A stretch of 64,000 bases of DNA, taken from NCBI GenBank assembly GCA_964019135.1, contig OZ025248.1:47237670-47301669 (forward strand), given 5' to 3'. Numbering within the stretch: position 1 is the first letter of the stretch; every line of letters starts with the position of its first letter. A program made the translations under genes and the position numbers. Shown in pieces: positions 50,884-63,690 of this stretch. Below the pieces are notes generated by a model, which saw only the letters and a program-made list of their open reading frames with translations, was not told the origin of the DNA and searched no databases. Source of the stretch: Arenicola marina (Eukaryota; Annelida; Polychaeta; Arenicolidae).

Positions 50884-53249
50884 CTCGTATGGGAGTAACT
50901 TTTAGTTTGCCTGGCCCACCCTTATTCTGTGTGCGTGGATTTGTTCTCGCCAATAGCGCCACAAGTTTGGCTATGTGCAGATGTACCGTTGTGCACTGAA
51001 GATACTAATAGTAACAGAACCTGGGATTTTCTTTCATTAACAAAATTAATTCTGAATTAAAAAATTTACCACTTGCTGCTGAAGTAACAATATCTATTTC
51101 TTTTTGTTTAGTTCATCACCATTACAAACCTTTTATACTGTTATGCTTGTAGTATCAATTACCCATGGTTAGTATTGTTTCATGATGTACCCATTATTAT
51201 ACCTTACATATAAAAAAATATCTGATTATGTTAGGAACAGAAATTGGTCCACACCTGTTTTGGAGTAGAGATTCAATGAAAAACAGGTTTCCATGTTACC
51301 CTACAAGGAGGGGGCACACCCAGGACAGCTAGCAGCCAGTTGAAGGTATGTAGTACTTCCTGAGCAGCCATTCCTTTCATTACAACAAGTTTTGATTATA
51401 GTAGGGGTATGGAGTATATGGTATGTGGTTCTTTGTGTTAATTTCTTATATATATGACATTTTCATGAAAAATCAAACCCATCAGAGGTGTTGATCCCCC
51501 CCCCCCCCTGGCCAGGTCATTTTTACTCTTTTCCCCTCCCATACCCCCCGATTAGCAAGTTTTCAGTGACCCACTCCATTGTCAAATTCTTTGATCCGCC
51601 CCTGCGCTGCACCCTATGCATGCAGGCACTCAGTCGATATATGTCCTGTCTTTAGCCGAAAACAACGTTTTTACATTTTGTGCTAAGACGGTCGGCGTGG
51701 CGCTAGGGATTATAAATTCTGTACCCTTTAGCGCTTTGTAAGTGCACCTCGTTGGCTCCACCAAATCGATCCTTGTTGGACACCGGCCGAAACTACTCTA
51801 ATCATGGTGCCTTGGATGCCAACCGCCCTTTGAGACCTTCATTATCATTCCTTATTCCTTATCATTCCTTGTCCCCGAACCGCGTTGGTGAACATCTCTC
51901 ATCTCCTGTCCTTGCGCCACGCCTAAGTACAACGCAATGCTGCCCAACAATACACGCACTAAATAGAGCAATCGTCACATTTCATCCTGCTTATATGGCC
52001 AGGGGGTAGGGAGGGATTATAGGACACTTTGCAAATACTAATCATGTCTTTGCCAGATGCTTACGCCCAATCCGCGATTCGATCCTGACGACCATACCTG
52101 AAAGTGGTCTTCAGAATTGTACAAAATCGCTTTCCATGGAGCTTGTAGCGGTGGTTTACACAGCAGGACGAGGTATCTGGGTGGGCGCGGTGAGGGAGGA
52201 GAGGAAGCGGGAGTGAGGAGGAAGGGTGGGTGGAGTGGGGTGGGGTGTGGGGAGATGGCATTAAGTCAGTCGCTGTATGCCATCCCATGCGATCGCCTTG
52301 CCCCTGAGCCCCCTCGTCACTCTCGCAGCCCTTTAGCGATCAATAGACTACGCCGGCTCTTTGGCGGGAGTCGTCGGATTGGGTCGTCTGCCCTAAAGCC
52401 TGGGTTTGGCGGGAAATAGCGCACAGCAGACGGCGGGTTTCGGGATGACACGCGGTCGGTCGAATACCGGACCAGTCGGGTGATGGTTAACAATGTTAGG
52501 TTCGTCTATTAGATTTAAGTGAAAGAAACGGAACCATTCCATCCAAACATGAGAGCTAGCTTTGTCGTGGGTTAACGACTAGAAGGGAAGCTTTCAGCAA
52601 CAGGTCGGTCAACGGCTTACTTTCGTCAGCGGCGGGCAGCGCAAATGGAAGAAGTCGTGGGAGAGAAAAAGGACGCTGAGGATTAAAACATGTGCGATAT
52701 GGAATTGCAGTGACGTGGCGAGAGCTTACCAGGCGTCCTTCTGTCATCCTCATGCTCCAGATAGCCAGGGACTGTGGAACCATATTGTTGTGGTCGGATT
52801 GTGTGGCAGGAGGACAGATGGGATGTGTGCAGTCGGCTTCACGGTACTGTCTCGCCTAAATGCTTATGTTTCATGTATCTGCAGAGTATCACATGTCTCG
52901 TAGCCAGACCTAGTCCCGACAGCTTGTCGTAGCTGCCGAAAATATTACCCCAGTCAACTTCAAATGTCATTAAAATAGCAGTTTATTGCGCCATTGCATG
53001 CAGAATTGCAAGCAATATAGCTATTTATCAAGTATAGCTATGTTCACGCACCTTTACCAAGCGACGGGTTGGCTAACATAAATGTACATTTATATATTGA
53101 GCGTGTGTTAGGCGAGACATGTGGGGCCAATATGGATTTTACACGCCACCGTTGGTCTTTCAGTCTAGACATTTCTTGGCCGTCCACAAAACCCAAACAT
53201 TTTAAAGTATGAAGAGCCATGTCTGTCGAGGTTTATACTGGGGATCGAC
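50884..53249. other. No gene recognised (2.4 kb)
   Basis: Several short frames in 51750-52900 but none resembles a known protein. C-rich runs near 51497-51507. Confidence 0.45.
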
Positions 53250-53476
53250 AGGGGTCTGGAAGTAGGAGGGGGATCCAGTGTCCAGTGTCGATTCTTTACA
53301 ATTCACAATGTCGAATGTCGAATTTTAACAACGTTCCGTGTGTTTTTTATTTAAAATGCCTCTATCTGTGTCGATGTCGCTTTTTCAGATCCTCGGGGTC
53401 GGAATTGGGGGTCAGTGTATGTCGATTTTTCCAATATGCCTGTGTCGCGTGCCGCTATTTACTTCTTCCTGACTTC
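53250..53476 (+). mobile_element. Dispersed TIR repeat, family R1, copy 3
   Basis: AGGGGTCTGGAAGTAGG to CTTCCTGACTTCT, with CCAGTGTCCAGTGTCGATTC, CTCTATCTGTGTCGATGTCG and TATGTCGATTTTTCC inside; matches copies 1 and 2. Confidence 0.8.
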
Positions 53477-54111
53477 TACGTATTGGTGGGACCACGAGGC
53501 ACCATATCGGCTATGATACCACCACGTCGCGACGAAATGCCTCTCTCCGCTCTACGTAGAAGGCTGCGTGTATGTTTCTTTATGTTTGTTTTTAATAACA
53601 ACCGCCGCGCCCTAGTGGCAGGCAATGTACCGAAATATATTAATCGAGGACCAGGTTTCTCGCGGACTTCTCGCGTTATTCCACAACCCTCGATGGTGAA
53701 TTATCTATGTGTGTGTGTATGTGTGATGAGTGCAGGACGGTACAGTTCAGAATCCCTACGGGAACCGACTGCCAGCCGTTCTATTTGTCTTGAGACCGGG
53801 TGTTTGGCTCGCTCCAGCGCTGTGTATGTGTTTGCACCCATGGGCTGGAGCCACAGAGAGCATACCAGCCGTATGGCTTTGGAAAGGTGCATCGGGAATT
53901 AGGGGCTTAGAATGGGAGGCGTGGCATGCTTGGCGTCGCTGGGGAAGCTTTACCCTCACATCAATAATCCACTGGTGTGGGCTGCCTGCTGTGTTTCCAA
54001 ACATTTTTGTTTTTTCATTATTAAGTCATGGGACCGTGCCACTGTGTAGGCCTACTGAGTGCCCGACGTTTCAGCCCTGGCTGGTTCTATCTGACATGTA
54101 GTTAATGTCAC
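53477..54111. other. No gene recognised
   Basis: A short TG run at about 53708-53726. No exon recognised. Confidence 0.4.
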
Positions 54112-55748
54112 GTACTTCAGACATATTCGGTATTCTGTAGTCAGCAGTTAATGCCTAATACTTCAGCCATATCCGATAGTTAATGTCCCATACTTCAGAT
54201 CTGTCCAGTATTGTCCTGTTTTGGTTGACCCATGACTCAGCCGTATCCGGTATTCTGTCTTTTGTGGTTAGTGACCCGTACTTTAGTCGTGTCTGGTATT
54301 CCGTCTTTTGTGGTTAGTGACCCGTACTTTAGTCGTGTCTGGTATTCCGTCTCCTGTAGTTAATGACCCGTACTTCAGCCGTGTCTGGTATTCCGTCTCC
54401 TGTAGTTAATGCCCCGTACCTCAGTGGTGTCCGGTATTCCGTCTTCTATAGTTAATGACACGTACTTCAGCCGTGTCCGGTATTCCGTCTCCTGTAGTTA
54501 ATGACCCGTACTTCAGCCGTGTCTGGTATTCCGTCTTCTATAGTTAATGACCCGTACTTCAACCGTGTCTGGTATTCAATCTCCTGTAGTTAATGACCCG
54601 TACTTCAGCCGGGTCTGGTATTCCGTCTTCTATAGTTAATGACCCGTACTTCAGCCGTGTCTGGTATTCAATCTCCTGTAGTTAATGACCCGTACTTCAG
54701 CTGTGTCCGGTATTCTGTCTCCGGTAGTTAATGATCCGTACCTCAACTGTGTTTGCTATTCCGTCTCCTGTAGTTAATGACTCGTACTTCAGCCGTGTCT
54801 GGTATTCAGTCTCCGGTAGTTAATGACCCGTACTTCTGCCGTGTCTGGCATTCCGTCTCCTGTAGTTAATGCCCCGTACCTCAGTGGTGTCCGGTATTCT
54901 GTCTCATGTAGTTAATGACCCGTACTTCAGCCGTGTCTGGTATTCCGTCTCCTGTAGTTAATGACCCGTACTTCTGCCGTGTCCGGTATTCCGTCTCATG
55001 TAGTTAATGACCCGTACTTCTGCCGTGTCTGGTATTCCGTCTCCTGTAGTTAATGACCCGTACTTCAGCCGTGTCCGGTATTCCGTCTCATGTAGTTAAT
55101 GACCCGTACTTCAGCCGTGTCTGGTATTCCGTCTCATGTAGTTAATGACCCGTACTTCTGCCGTGTCTGGTATTCCGTCTCCTGTAGTTAATGACCCGTA
55201 CTTCAGCCGTGTCCGGTATTCCGTCTCATGTAGTTAATGACCCGTACTTCTGCCGTGTCTGGTATTCCGTCTCATGTAGTTAATGACCCGTACTTCAGCC
55301 GTGTCCGGTATTCCGTCTCATGTAGTTAATGACCCGTACTTCTGCCGTGTCTGGTATTCCGTCTCCTGTAGTTAATGACCCGTACTTCAGCCGTGTCCGG
55401 TATTCCGTCTCATGTAGTTAATGACCCGTACTTCAGCCGTGTCTGGTATTCCGTCTCCTGTAGTTAATGACCCGTACTTCAGCCGTGTCTGGTATTCCGC
55501 CTTCTATAGTTAATGACCCGTACTTCAGCCGTGTTTGCTATTCCGTCTCCTGTAGTTAATGACCCGTACTTCAGCTGCGTCCGGTATTCGGTCTCCTGTA
55601 GTTAATGACTCGTACTTCAGCCGTGTCCGGTATTCCGTCTCATGTAGTTAATGACCCGTACTTCAGCCGTGTCCGGTATTCAGTCTCCTGTAGTTAATGC
55701 CCCGTACTTCAGCCGTGTCCGGTATTCCGTCTCCTGTAGTTAATGCTC
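54112..55748. repeat. 46-bp minisatellite
   Basis: About 35 copies of a 46-bp unit with cores GTAGTTAATGACCCGTACTT and CAGCCGTGTCTGGTATTCC. Sub-types alternate (CTCCTGTAG, CTCATGTAG, CTTCTATAG; CTTCAGCC or CTTCTGCC), with runs of the same pair in the middle. Ends about 830 bp upstream of the ZUP1 start codon. Confidence 0.97.
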
Positions 55749-56575
55749 TTGATAAGACCTCCTTGTGAGTTGTTCCCCTCTCCCTATAACCCCCCCCCCC
55801 TTCCCCGCCACCTCTCTCCCCTTGTCCTGTCCACCAGGCCTGCCCGTATTCCGCCCCGTCATGGCCGCTGACGGGGTCTCAGAGTCACGCCCTCACAGGA
55901 ACGCACTGGTGTCAAAAGCAATCTCCGTTGCGGCCCGAGGGTCACTAGATCCTACGTGCAAACTATTGGCTATAGCTTCACCGCTCAATAGCTGTGCAAG
56001 CTGCCCGCGTCAACGGTCCGCGCCGAGTGGCTGGAGAGAACAATAGGAAATGACTTGTAGTTTGTTGATTTAGTTTTCGTATTTGCCCTTCTGCGACACT
56101 GATCGCAGACATGTTGGTGCATTCTGTTGTCTTTTTACTTTGGGGGAAAATGTTATATATTTATCGTGCAAATCTATGTGTATGACGTACAGATAGTACG
56201 CCTCTTCAAGTCACTTTTCGCCAGTCCATTGTGACACCAGGTCCGGGATAAACCCACCCCGCACTCTGCGACTGAGTATTTGTCAAACTTCTCGATTTGG
56301 TGAAATTTACTTTGGTTCGTGTGAGAAGATGCATGTTACATTGCTTCTCGTTCCAGATGGGTCTATCTCAGCACAAATCTCCAATCCTATCCTCACGTAA
56401 AGGGTCGGACATGATATGGACAAGAGTTGTGCTGAGATCAACCCACCTCGCGATGCGAACCTATGCCATATGCATATCATCCTATCGTATGAAAAATGGC
56501 TTTTCGTGTACAGTTCTTTGATTCTTCTCTTGTTCATGTTACAGGTGCTTGTCATTCAGACGAGAGAAGCTGAAA
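55749..56575 (+). other. 5' flank of ZUP1, with a probable intron acceptor at 56541-56544
   Basis: TTCTCTTGTTCATGTTACAG ends at 56544, a good acceptor, and is followed by 31 bases before the ATG. This suggests an upstream non-coding exon, not identified. Confidence 0.5.
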
Positions 56576-57974
56576 ATGCCGTATGAGGGCGAACCGAAAA
56601 AAGGGATTGGATCGAAGATGGTGGCCGAGAAAGGTCCGCCTCAGGCACAACCCCCGGACCCGCAGGTAGGGGTAGTGGCCCCCCGTAGCTGTAAAGAAAC
56701 CTTTATCTGTGATATTTGCGGTCAAGACGGTTTAACAGAGAGCGAGATGAGGTCACATGTCCTGATTGAGCATGTGGAGGGTGAGGTCAGCTGCCCCTTT
56801 TGTGACCTTGAAGGAACGACCTTGGAAGAGATGACTTTACACGTCAACAGCCACCATTTGGATTTTATGTCGCCGTCTAAGCTACAAGCAGAAAGCAACG
56901 AGCCTTCTAAAAGGGCAGGTTGGGGCCAAAGTGGTTGTACGCTTCCCGGCGAATGTGGAAGTGACGTATCGGACATGGAGACCAGCAACGGGAGCCCGTC
57001 AACCAAGGAAGGGTCCAGCTATGACAACATATCGAAGCCCGATAGCGTGTTAACTCGTTACACAGCCGCTGTGCAACTTAAAGATGCGGGTAAAAAGCAC
57101 ACACCGCAAGATACTGCTGGATCAGGAGCACCCGCAGTGTGGGGGGAGAGGCGGTATCAGTACCCGGATGCTCTCGTTGCTATGGAGGTTGGTAACGAAA
57201 CCAACACGCCGAATGAAAAGTCTTCCTCCGCCAACGGCGTTGGATGCGAAGGCTTCGGAAGCGGATCTCTGAAGCGAGCCAAGCTCTCCCTGCAGGTGTC
57301 TCAGGGTGGAGGCGCGGCTTGTAGCCAGCAGGGTCGGCGGGCCCCTGGCCGGTGTGTGCCCGGCGGCGGCGGCGACGGCTACGGGGGCGGCGAGGCGGCG
57401 ACCAAGGAGAACAAGAATGGGGGGTCCGGTAGCGGGTCGTACAGCTGCCCGCTGTGCGGCTGGAGCACGTCGACCGCTGCCGACATCACCACCCACGTCA
57501 ACGTGGCCCACCTGGATCATCTGACACCGACCAAGGCTCCGGAAAAATCCGGCCTTCGGGATCGGCACCCGGACTCTGATCCTGATCCACTGATCCGGTC
57601 CAGACGCGGGTTTAACGACCTGAACAAGGAGACGACAGCGACCCGGCAGACCGCAGGCGGCCGGCCCGCTGTACCCCAGACAGCTAACATCCTTGAGGGC
57701 GAGGACGACCGCGGTTCCGGCCACGGGTCTGCCCTGCCGAGTCCGCTCCAATGCCCGTTCTGTGGCTTGGTCAGCACCAGCGGGCCGGCCCTGGAGATGC
57801 ACGTGCACGGCCAGCACGCGGATATCCTCAGCCCGGACCGGTCCAGGGGGGTCACTCCTCAGTCCGGCGACCCCTCCCCCACCACTCCCTGCCCCGTCTG
57901 CGGCATGGGATTCTCAGACGCCCTCAGCCTCCAGAACCACGTGGAGGGGCACTTCTCAGCGCAGCAGACTCCTG
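56576..57974 (+). CDS. ZUP1: ZUP1 coding exon 1
   Basis: 466 codons plus one base, with all five C2H2 fingers; donor CCTG|GTGGGT. The exon is GC-rich in its second half. A no-ATG frame extension upstream to the acceptor reads through but has no ATG. Confidence 0.92.
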
Positions 57975-58420
57975 GTGGGTAGTCTGGGGGGATGAGGGTG
58001 GGTCGCTGGGGTGTTATAATGACATTCTGCTCTGCTGCCCCTTGTCACTTCCACTTTAAATGTGTCTGATAATTTTAAATGCAAACTTGTACTGCATGTA
58101 CAACTCGATTAAGCGTCTATCACATTCGGCTGACAGTTATCCTGGGTACGGGAAAGCAATGAGCCACCAACTTACTCCCGCCTCCTCCTACATGTGATCT
58201 ACCCCACCTTGTATGTAGCGGTTAGGTTGTCCATGATGAAGTTTCCGGGTGACTTCTGTGGCTTGTGAGCACAATGTAACGTTGCTGAGTTAGTATTGCA
58301 CTGTGTTGTTGGTGGCTTGCAGTGAGCGAGCAGGAGGATTGCCTGTTGGCCCAGGAGCTGGAGAAGAAAGACATGGAGGCAGCACGCCGAAAGGAGGAAG
58401 AGGATTTCAAGAAACTACAG
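56576..58420 (+). CDS. ZUP1: ZUP1 (ZUFSP), K63-ubiquitin peptidase, N-terminal two coding exons only
   Basis: ZUP1 is a cysteine peptidase (family C78 fold) that cuts long K63-linked ubiquitin chains in genome maintenance. Exons 56576-57974 and 58323-58420 join in phase (ACT CCT G / TG AGC) to 499 codons. Residues show five C2H2 fingers: C45-H66 (CDICGQDGLTESEMRSH), C73-H94, C291-H312, C393-H414 and from C439; fingers 1-2 and the last two resemble the human N-terminus. Between them are long low-complexity linkers, one Gly-rich. Exon 2 carries a ubiquitin-binding MIU-like helix, EDCLLAQELEKKDMEAARRK then EEEDFKKLQ, like human LQLAHQLQQEEDRKRR and EFQKLQ. The peptidase domain was not found before 64000 and presumably lies beyond the right edge. 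The start was chosen as the first ATG after the acceptor. Confidence 0.93.
58323..58420 (+). CDS. ZUP1: ZUP1 coding exon 2 (MIU-like helix)
   Basis: Follows acceptor GGCTTGCAG; encodes VSEQEDCLLAQELEKKDMEA then ARRKEEEDFKKLQ and ends in phase 0 at CAG|GTAGGA. Confidence 0.92.
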
Positions 58421-59460
58421 GTAGGACGGTGGGGCTGTCGATGGGGCGGAGCGGGGTGGGGGGGGGGAGAGGGGGAGCGGGGCTTGAGTTGACGTGACGA
58501 CACATCATTTAGCCGATCATTGTGTTCCGCCCGGTAATGGCCAGATGAACATTGTGATTGGCAATGTATATTATTGTTTTATTTGATTGGGTGGTTTAAG
58601 GGTAATTCCATCCTGTAGGTCTATATCGTGGTGTGACAGTGTATGTGGTGGATTTCGTGTAGCGAGAATTGGATAGCTTCTACCATGTTCGGTATTCGGA
58701 ATGTAGCCCACGCCTAGGGTTATATATAGGTAATATAGGTAAACAAACAAGATGTTATTCTTTCTCCGTGCTCAGTTGGGGCGTTTTATTATCACAACAG
58801 TGAGTTGACGGACGGCCTTCCCGGGACATGTGTATAGATGCCCGATGTAATGGCTCACAGGAAGTGGGCGAGAAAAAAAATACCGAATTTACTTAATAGT
58901 TGGGTGGCTTTGATGCGGTCAGATGGGCCTTGATCCTAGTTATACACCTTGCTGTGTATGAGATGGGTTATTGGAGGAAATGTAGCCCTCGCTCTCCCCA
59001 GAAGAGGGGTTTGCGGCCACCACAATGGTCGTTAACCGAGGGCAGGGACTGAGATCCCTTCGCCGCCAGGGCATATTTTCCTGTCGTTCGTTATTTGAAC
59101 TGGGTTGATCCGGCCTGATACGGCTCTATATATCACCATAGGGGCCCCAAACATAGACCTCGGGACACCCCGCCTCTCTCCCTGGCCGTTCTTTCCTCTC
59201 TCTCCCGCTTCGGTCGCTCAATCTCTCATCTCTCTCCTTTACTCACTCTTCTCTTTGTGTTTCTTGTTCTCCCCATGCAACTACCTATCTATACTGCTCC
59301 AAACTACATATATACATATATGTTTTCTGTTTATTTTTCCATTTTCTTCTCTCCCCTTCAGCCTCCGCCTGAAGAAGCAACTGGCATTAATGATGCATTA
59401 GTTTCTGATAGACTAGAATGTTGTCTTTGCTTTTGTTGTAAATTTATGAATATGTAGTTT
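58421..59460. other. ZUP1 intron, no further exon recognised
   Basis: A C/T-rich stretch at about 59170-59350 ends in CCCCTTCAG, an acceptor look-alike, but the frame after it (PPPEEATGINDALVSDRLE, then CCLCFCCK) does not resemble ZUP1. Confidence 0.5.
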
Positions 59461-59735
59461 GGAGCGGGTCACAATCAACATGAGCAGTGGCTCACCGTGA
59501 GCAATCGTTCAACCGAGCGATGGTTTAACAAAAGCAATGGTTTAACATGAACAGGGGTTCAACCCGAACAATGGTTTAACCCAAACAATGTTTTAACCAG
59601 AGCAATGGTTCAACCTGAGAAATGGTTCAACCCGAGCAATGTGTAATATCCAACCACAGCAATCGTTCGACCTGAGAAATGGTTAAACCCGAGCAATGTT
59701 TTACCATAAAGCAATGGCTCAACCTGGTCATTTGC
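59461..59735. repeat. 17-bp minisatellite
   Basis: About 16 copies of a 17-bp unit, GAGCAATGGTTCAACCC, with much variation (AACAATGGTTTAACCC and similar). Lies in the presumed ZUP1 intron. Confidence 0.9.
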
Positions 59736-60229
59736 GAAACGCGTCCATTGCCTTGTTCGATAGTTTGGACTCTTCTAGTGCGTTTGGTGCCCTTGGACAT
59801 GGACACTTCATAATGACCTCATAGGGGTCTGACTTTGATGCGTACACTGTATTATTGCTCCAGCGAGGCTTGGTGATTCGAGTACACTCGCGTGTCGGTC
59901 TCTATCATATTCGGTACCTTCATCCGGGGTGTCTCATTCTCTCGCTGTCTGAGTACGCACGTCGGTCTGCTAAGCCACGTTTGCACGAAACACCTCTCGC
60001 TTAAAACACCAATCCATGCAGCCGTGGTCATGATGCGTGTGTTTACATGTTGTACAGGCAGTGTTTATAAGTAACACCAGTTATCTCTTACTACAAAATG
60101 AACTTTTGGGTACATATCAGCCTGGAATATGCAAAGATTTTTGGATTTGCTTTGTGTTTCGTATTTATGACCTTGTTAAACACGCATGTCATGCACGAAC
60201 ATAGTTTTATAATGCTTGGCCGAGATGTT
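59736..60229. other. No gene recognised
   Basis: Nothing recognised between the 17-bp and 21-bp arrays. Confidence 0.4.
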
Positions 60230-61975
60230 ATATCATGATGATTGGACGTAATACCATGATGATTGATTGGACGTAATACCATGATGATTGGACGGTATAC
60301 TATGATGATTGGACGTCATACCATGATGATTGGACGTAATGCTATGATGACTGGACGTAATACCATGATGATTGGACGTAATAGCATGATGATTGATTGG
60401 ACGTAATACCATGATGATTGGACGGTATACTATGATGATTGGACGTAATACCATGATGATTGATTGGACGTAATACCATGATGATTGGACGGTATACTAT
60501 GATGATTGGACGTCATACCATGATGATTGGACGTAATGCCATGATGATTGGACGTAATATCATGATGATTGGACGGTATGCTATGATGACTGGACGTAAT
60601 ACCATGATGATTGGACGTAATAGCATGATGATTGATTGGACGTAATACCATGATGATTGGACGTAATAGCATGATGATTGATTGGACGTAATACCATGAT
60701 GATTGGACGTAATAGCATGATGATTGGACGTCATACCATGATGATTGGACGTAATGCCATGATAATTGGACGTAATAGCATGATGATTGGACGTAATACC
60801 ATGATGATTGGGCGTAATACCATGATGATTGGACGGTATGCTATGATGACTGGACGTAATACCATGATGATTGGGCGTAATACCATGATGATTGGACGGT
60901 ATGCTATGATGACTGGACGTAATACCATGATGATTGGACGTCATACCATGATGATTGGACGTAATGCCATGATAATTGGACGTAATAGCATGATGATTGG
61001 ACGTAATACCATGATGATTGGGCGTAATACCATGATGATTGGACGGTATGCTATGATGACTGGACGTAATACCATGATGATTGGACGTAATAGCATGATG
61101 ATTGGACGTAATACCATGATAATTGGACGTAATAGCATGATGATTGGACGTAATACCATGATGATTGGACGGTATGCTATGATGACTGGACGTAATACCA
61201 TGATGATTGGACGTTATACCATGATGATTGGACGTAATACCATGATGATTGGCTGTTTTACCACGATGATTGGGCGTTATGCCATGATGATTGGACGTTA
61301 TACCATGAAGATCGGCTGTGATACCACGATGATTGGGCGGCATATCATGGTGATTGGACCTTATACCATGATGATTGGACGTAATATCATGATGATTGGC
61401 TGTAATGCGACGATAATTGGACGTTATACTATGATGATTGGTTGTTATACCATGAAGATTGGCTGTTATACCATGATGATTGGGCGTTGTCATGATGATT
61501 GGACCTTATACCATGATTAGACGTAATACCATGATGATTGGACCTTATACCATGATGATCGGCTGTCATACCACGATGATTGGACATTACACTATGATGA
61601 TTGGACGTTATACCATGATGATTGGCTGTTATACCACGATGATTGGACGTTATACCATGATGATTGAACGTTATACCATGATGATTGGACGTTATACCAT
61701 GATTGGACGTTATACCATGATGATTGGACGTTATACCATGATGATTGGACATTATACCATGATGATTGAACGTTATACCATGATGATTGGACGTTATACC
61801 ATGATTGGACGTTATACCATGATGATTGGACGTTATACCAGGATGATTGGCTGTTATACCATGATGATTGGGCGTTATGTCATGATGATTAGACGTCATA
61901 TACTATGATAATTAGACGTTATAAACTGATGATTGGCCGTTATAGAATGATGATTGGCCGTTATGGAATGATGAT
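60230..61975. repeat. 21-bp minisatellite
   Basis: About 80 copies of a 21-bp unit, ATGATTGGACGTAATACCATG. The left two thirds mostly carry GTAATA or GGTATG and the right third GTTATA. A 210-bp (ten-unit) period is visible: a block with CCATGATAATTGG begins near 60751 and again near 60961. Being a multiple of three, the unit leaves frames open on both strands for over 800 bases; these are not genes. Confidence 0.97.
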
Positions 61976-62400
61976 TCCATAACGCCCTTCGCCCGGCTCA
62001 GGCCATGTATACGCGTGTACAACTGACGTTATACATGGAATAAACTCGCTCCGTCCTAGCTTCGGGGTTCTCAAGTTCAACATGTCGAATCTAGCCGTCA
62101 TTTATGGGCTTCGCTGTCCCTGAGCGTGGGCTATAATTATGCAACGGACTACATTTGGCGGCTGTTGATCTACGCTGCGGCACTGGGTGTCATCCGGTGG
62201 CAGGCTATGTGCGTCACTTCCGGTACTCGCGGCGTCTATGGCGTGAGTCTGTCGGGGCATACAAACAGCGGGAGACGGACGTGGGTCTAGAGGTAATGTC
62301 TCCCATGTGGGTATGGGCATTTAACCACCGAACCATCGGTATTGGTTTCAGAAACATAGTAACATTTCCAAGCTTACACAGAATGCATTAATGACGTCAA
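61976..62400. other. Spacer between arrays, no gene recognised
   Basis: A short frame near 62230-62290 (RESVGAYKQRETDVGLE, then GTAATG) was considered as a ZUP1 exon and rejected. Confidence 0.45.
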
Positions 62401-63190
62401 ATATAGCACTGCACTGCATGGCCTTTTTGGTGGTGACCCTTTAACACTGCATGGCCTTCTTGGTGGTGACCCTTTAACACTGCACGACCTTGGTGGTGAC
62501 CCTTTAACACTGCATGGCCTTCTTGGTGGTGACCCTTTAACACTGCATGACCTTGGTGGTGACCCTTTAACACTGCATGACCTTGGTGGTGACCCTTTAA
62601 CACTGCACGGCCTTCTTGATGGTGACCCTTTAACACTGCACGACCTTCTTGATGGTGACCCTTTAACACTGCATGGCCTTCTTGGTGGTGACCCTTTAAC
62701 ACTGCATGACTATGGTGGTGACCCTTTAACACTGCATGACCTTGGTGGTGACCCTTTGACACTGCATGGCCTTGGTGGTGACCCTTTAACACTGCACGAC
62801 CTTGGTGGTGACCCTTTAACACTGCATGGCCTTCTTGGTGGTGACCCTTTAACACTGCATGACTATGGTGGTGACCCTTTAACACTGCATGGCCTTCTTG
62901 GTGGTGACCCTTTAACACTGCATGACCTTGGTGCTGACCCTTTAACACTGCATGACCTTCTTGGTGGTGACCTTTTGAAACTGCATGGCCTTGGTGGTGA
63001 CCCTTTAACACTGCATGGCCCTCTTGGTGGTGACCCTTTAACACTGCATGACCTTCTTGGTGGTGACCTTTTGAAACTGCATGGCCTTGGTGGTGACCCT
63101 TAAACACTGCATGGCCTTCTTGGTGGTGACCCTTTAACACTGCATGACCTTGGTGGTGACCCTTTAACACTGCATGACCTTTATGATGGT
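62401..63190. repeat. 30/33-bp minisatellite
   Basis: About 25 copies in two lengths: 30 bp (CTTGGTGGTGACCC and TTTAACACTGCATGAC) and 33 bp with an extra CTT. Both lengths are multiples of three, so the minus strand stays open for about 280 codons (HAVLKGHHQEG repeats); this is an artefact of the unit. Confidence 0.96.
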
Positions 63191-63690
63191 AACCCATTGA
63201 CGTAACATGGCCTTTTACGTAGTATAGCCTTGATTGTGATGACCTGTTCACGTAATCAAGTCTAATCGATAATCGTCTTTAGCGCGATGACCTTGTAGCA
63301 TGTTATCACAATTCAAGCTGCGCGCGACGCAGCCTTTAACGCTGACGACCTTGCAGGGTAACATTGACGTGCCATTCTGATGACCATACAAAGTGTTGTC
63401 ATCATGGCCATCAGCGCACGCGTCGGGGATATCCCCGGTCAGTGCAGCACGCTGAGTGCATGGCCACCACCTGGATTGGCCAGTAATTCAATTTTATGCA
63501 CGACGATATTAATGCCGCGAGTTTCTATCTGAACGAGAGGGCGGCGGTCATGAGAGGTTCTTGACGACTTGTTATAAAATATTCAAAAGTGCCATCTCGC
63601 TGGAGTCTTATGTCAGCCAGCAAGTCAGCAAGTCACGTGACTTGCTGTCCTGAACGGGGTTGCTTGACAAGGCGATCGATCAACGGAGAC
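63191..63690. other. Spacer between arrays, no gene recognised
   Basis: Nothing recognised. Confidence 0.4.

Noticed and set aside
51752-52903. Several 60-100 codon frames on both strands
   Set aside because: Composition-driven open frames with no recognisable domain and no paired splice sites.
59330-59460. Acceptor CCCCTTCAG followed by a Cys-rich frame, as a next ZUP1 exon
   Set aside because: The peptide (PEEATGINDALVSDRLE, CCLCFCCK) has no similarity to ZUP1 after the MIU helix and ends at a stop.
60513-61520. Long open frames on both strands (326 and 280 codons) in the 21-bp array
   Set aside because: They are pure repeats of seven-residue blocks caused by a unit length divisible by three; no start context, splice sites or non-repeat domain.
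62215-62290. Frame RESVGAYKQRETDVGLE with GTAATG as a ZUP1 exon (human has GGYKQQ here)
   Set aside because: Only three residues agree, no acceptor gives phase 0, and the next conserved residues are absent.
62397-63251. 284-codon minus-strand frame of HAVLKGHHQEG repeats
   Set aside because: Artefact of the 30/33-bp array; no unique domain at either end.
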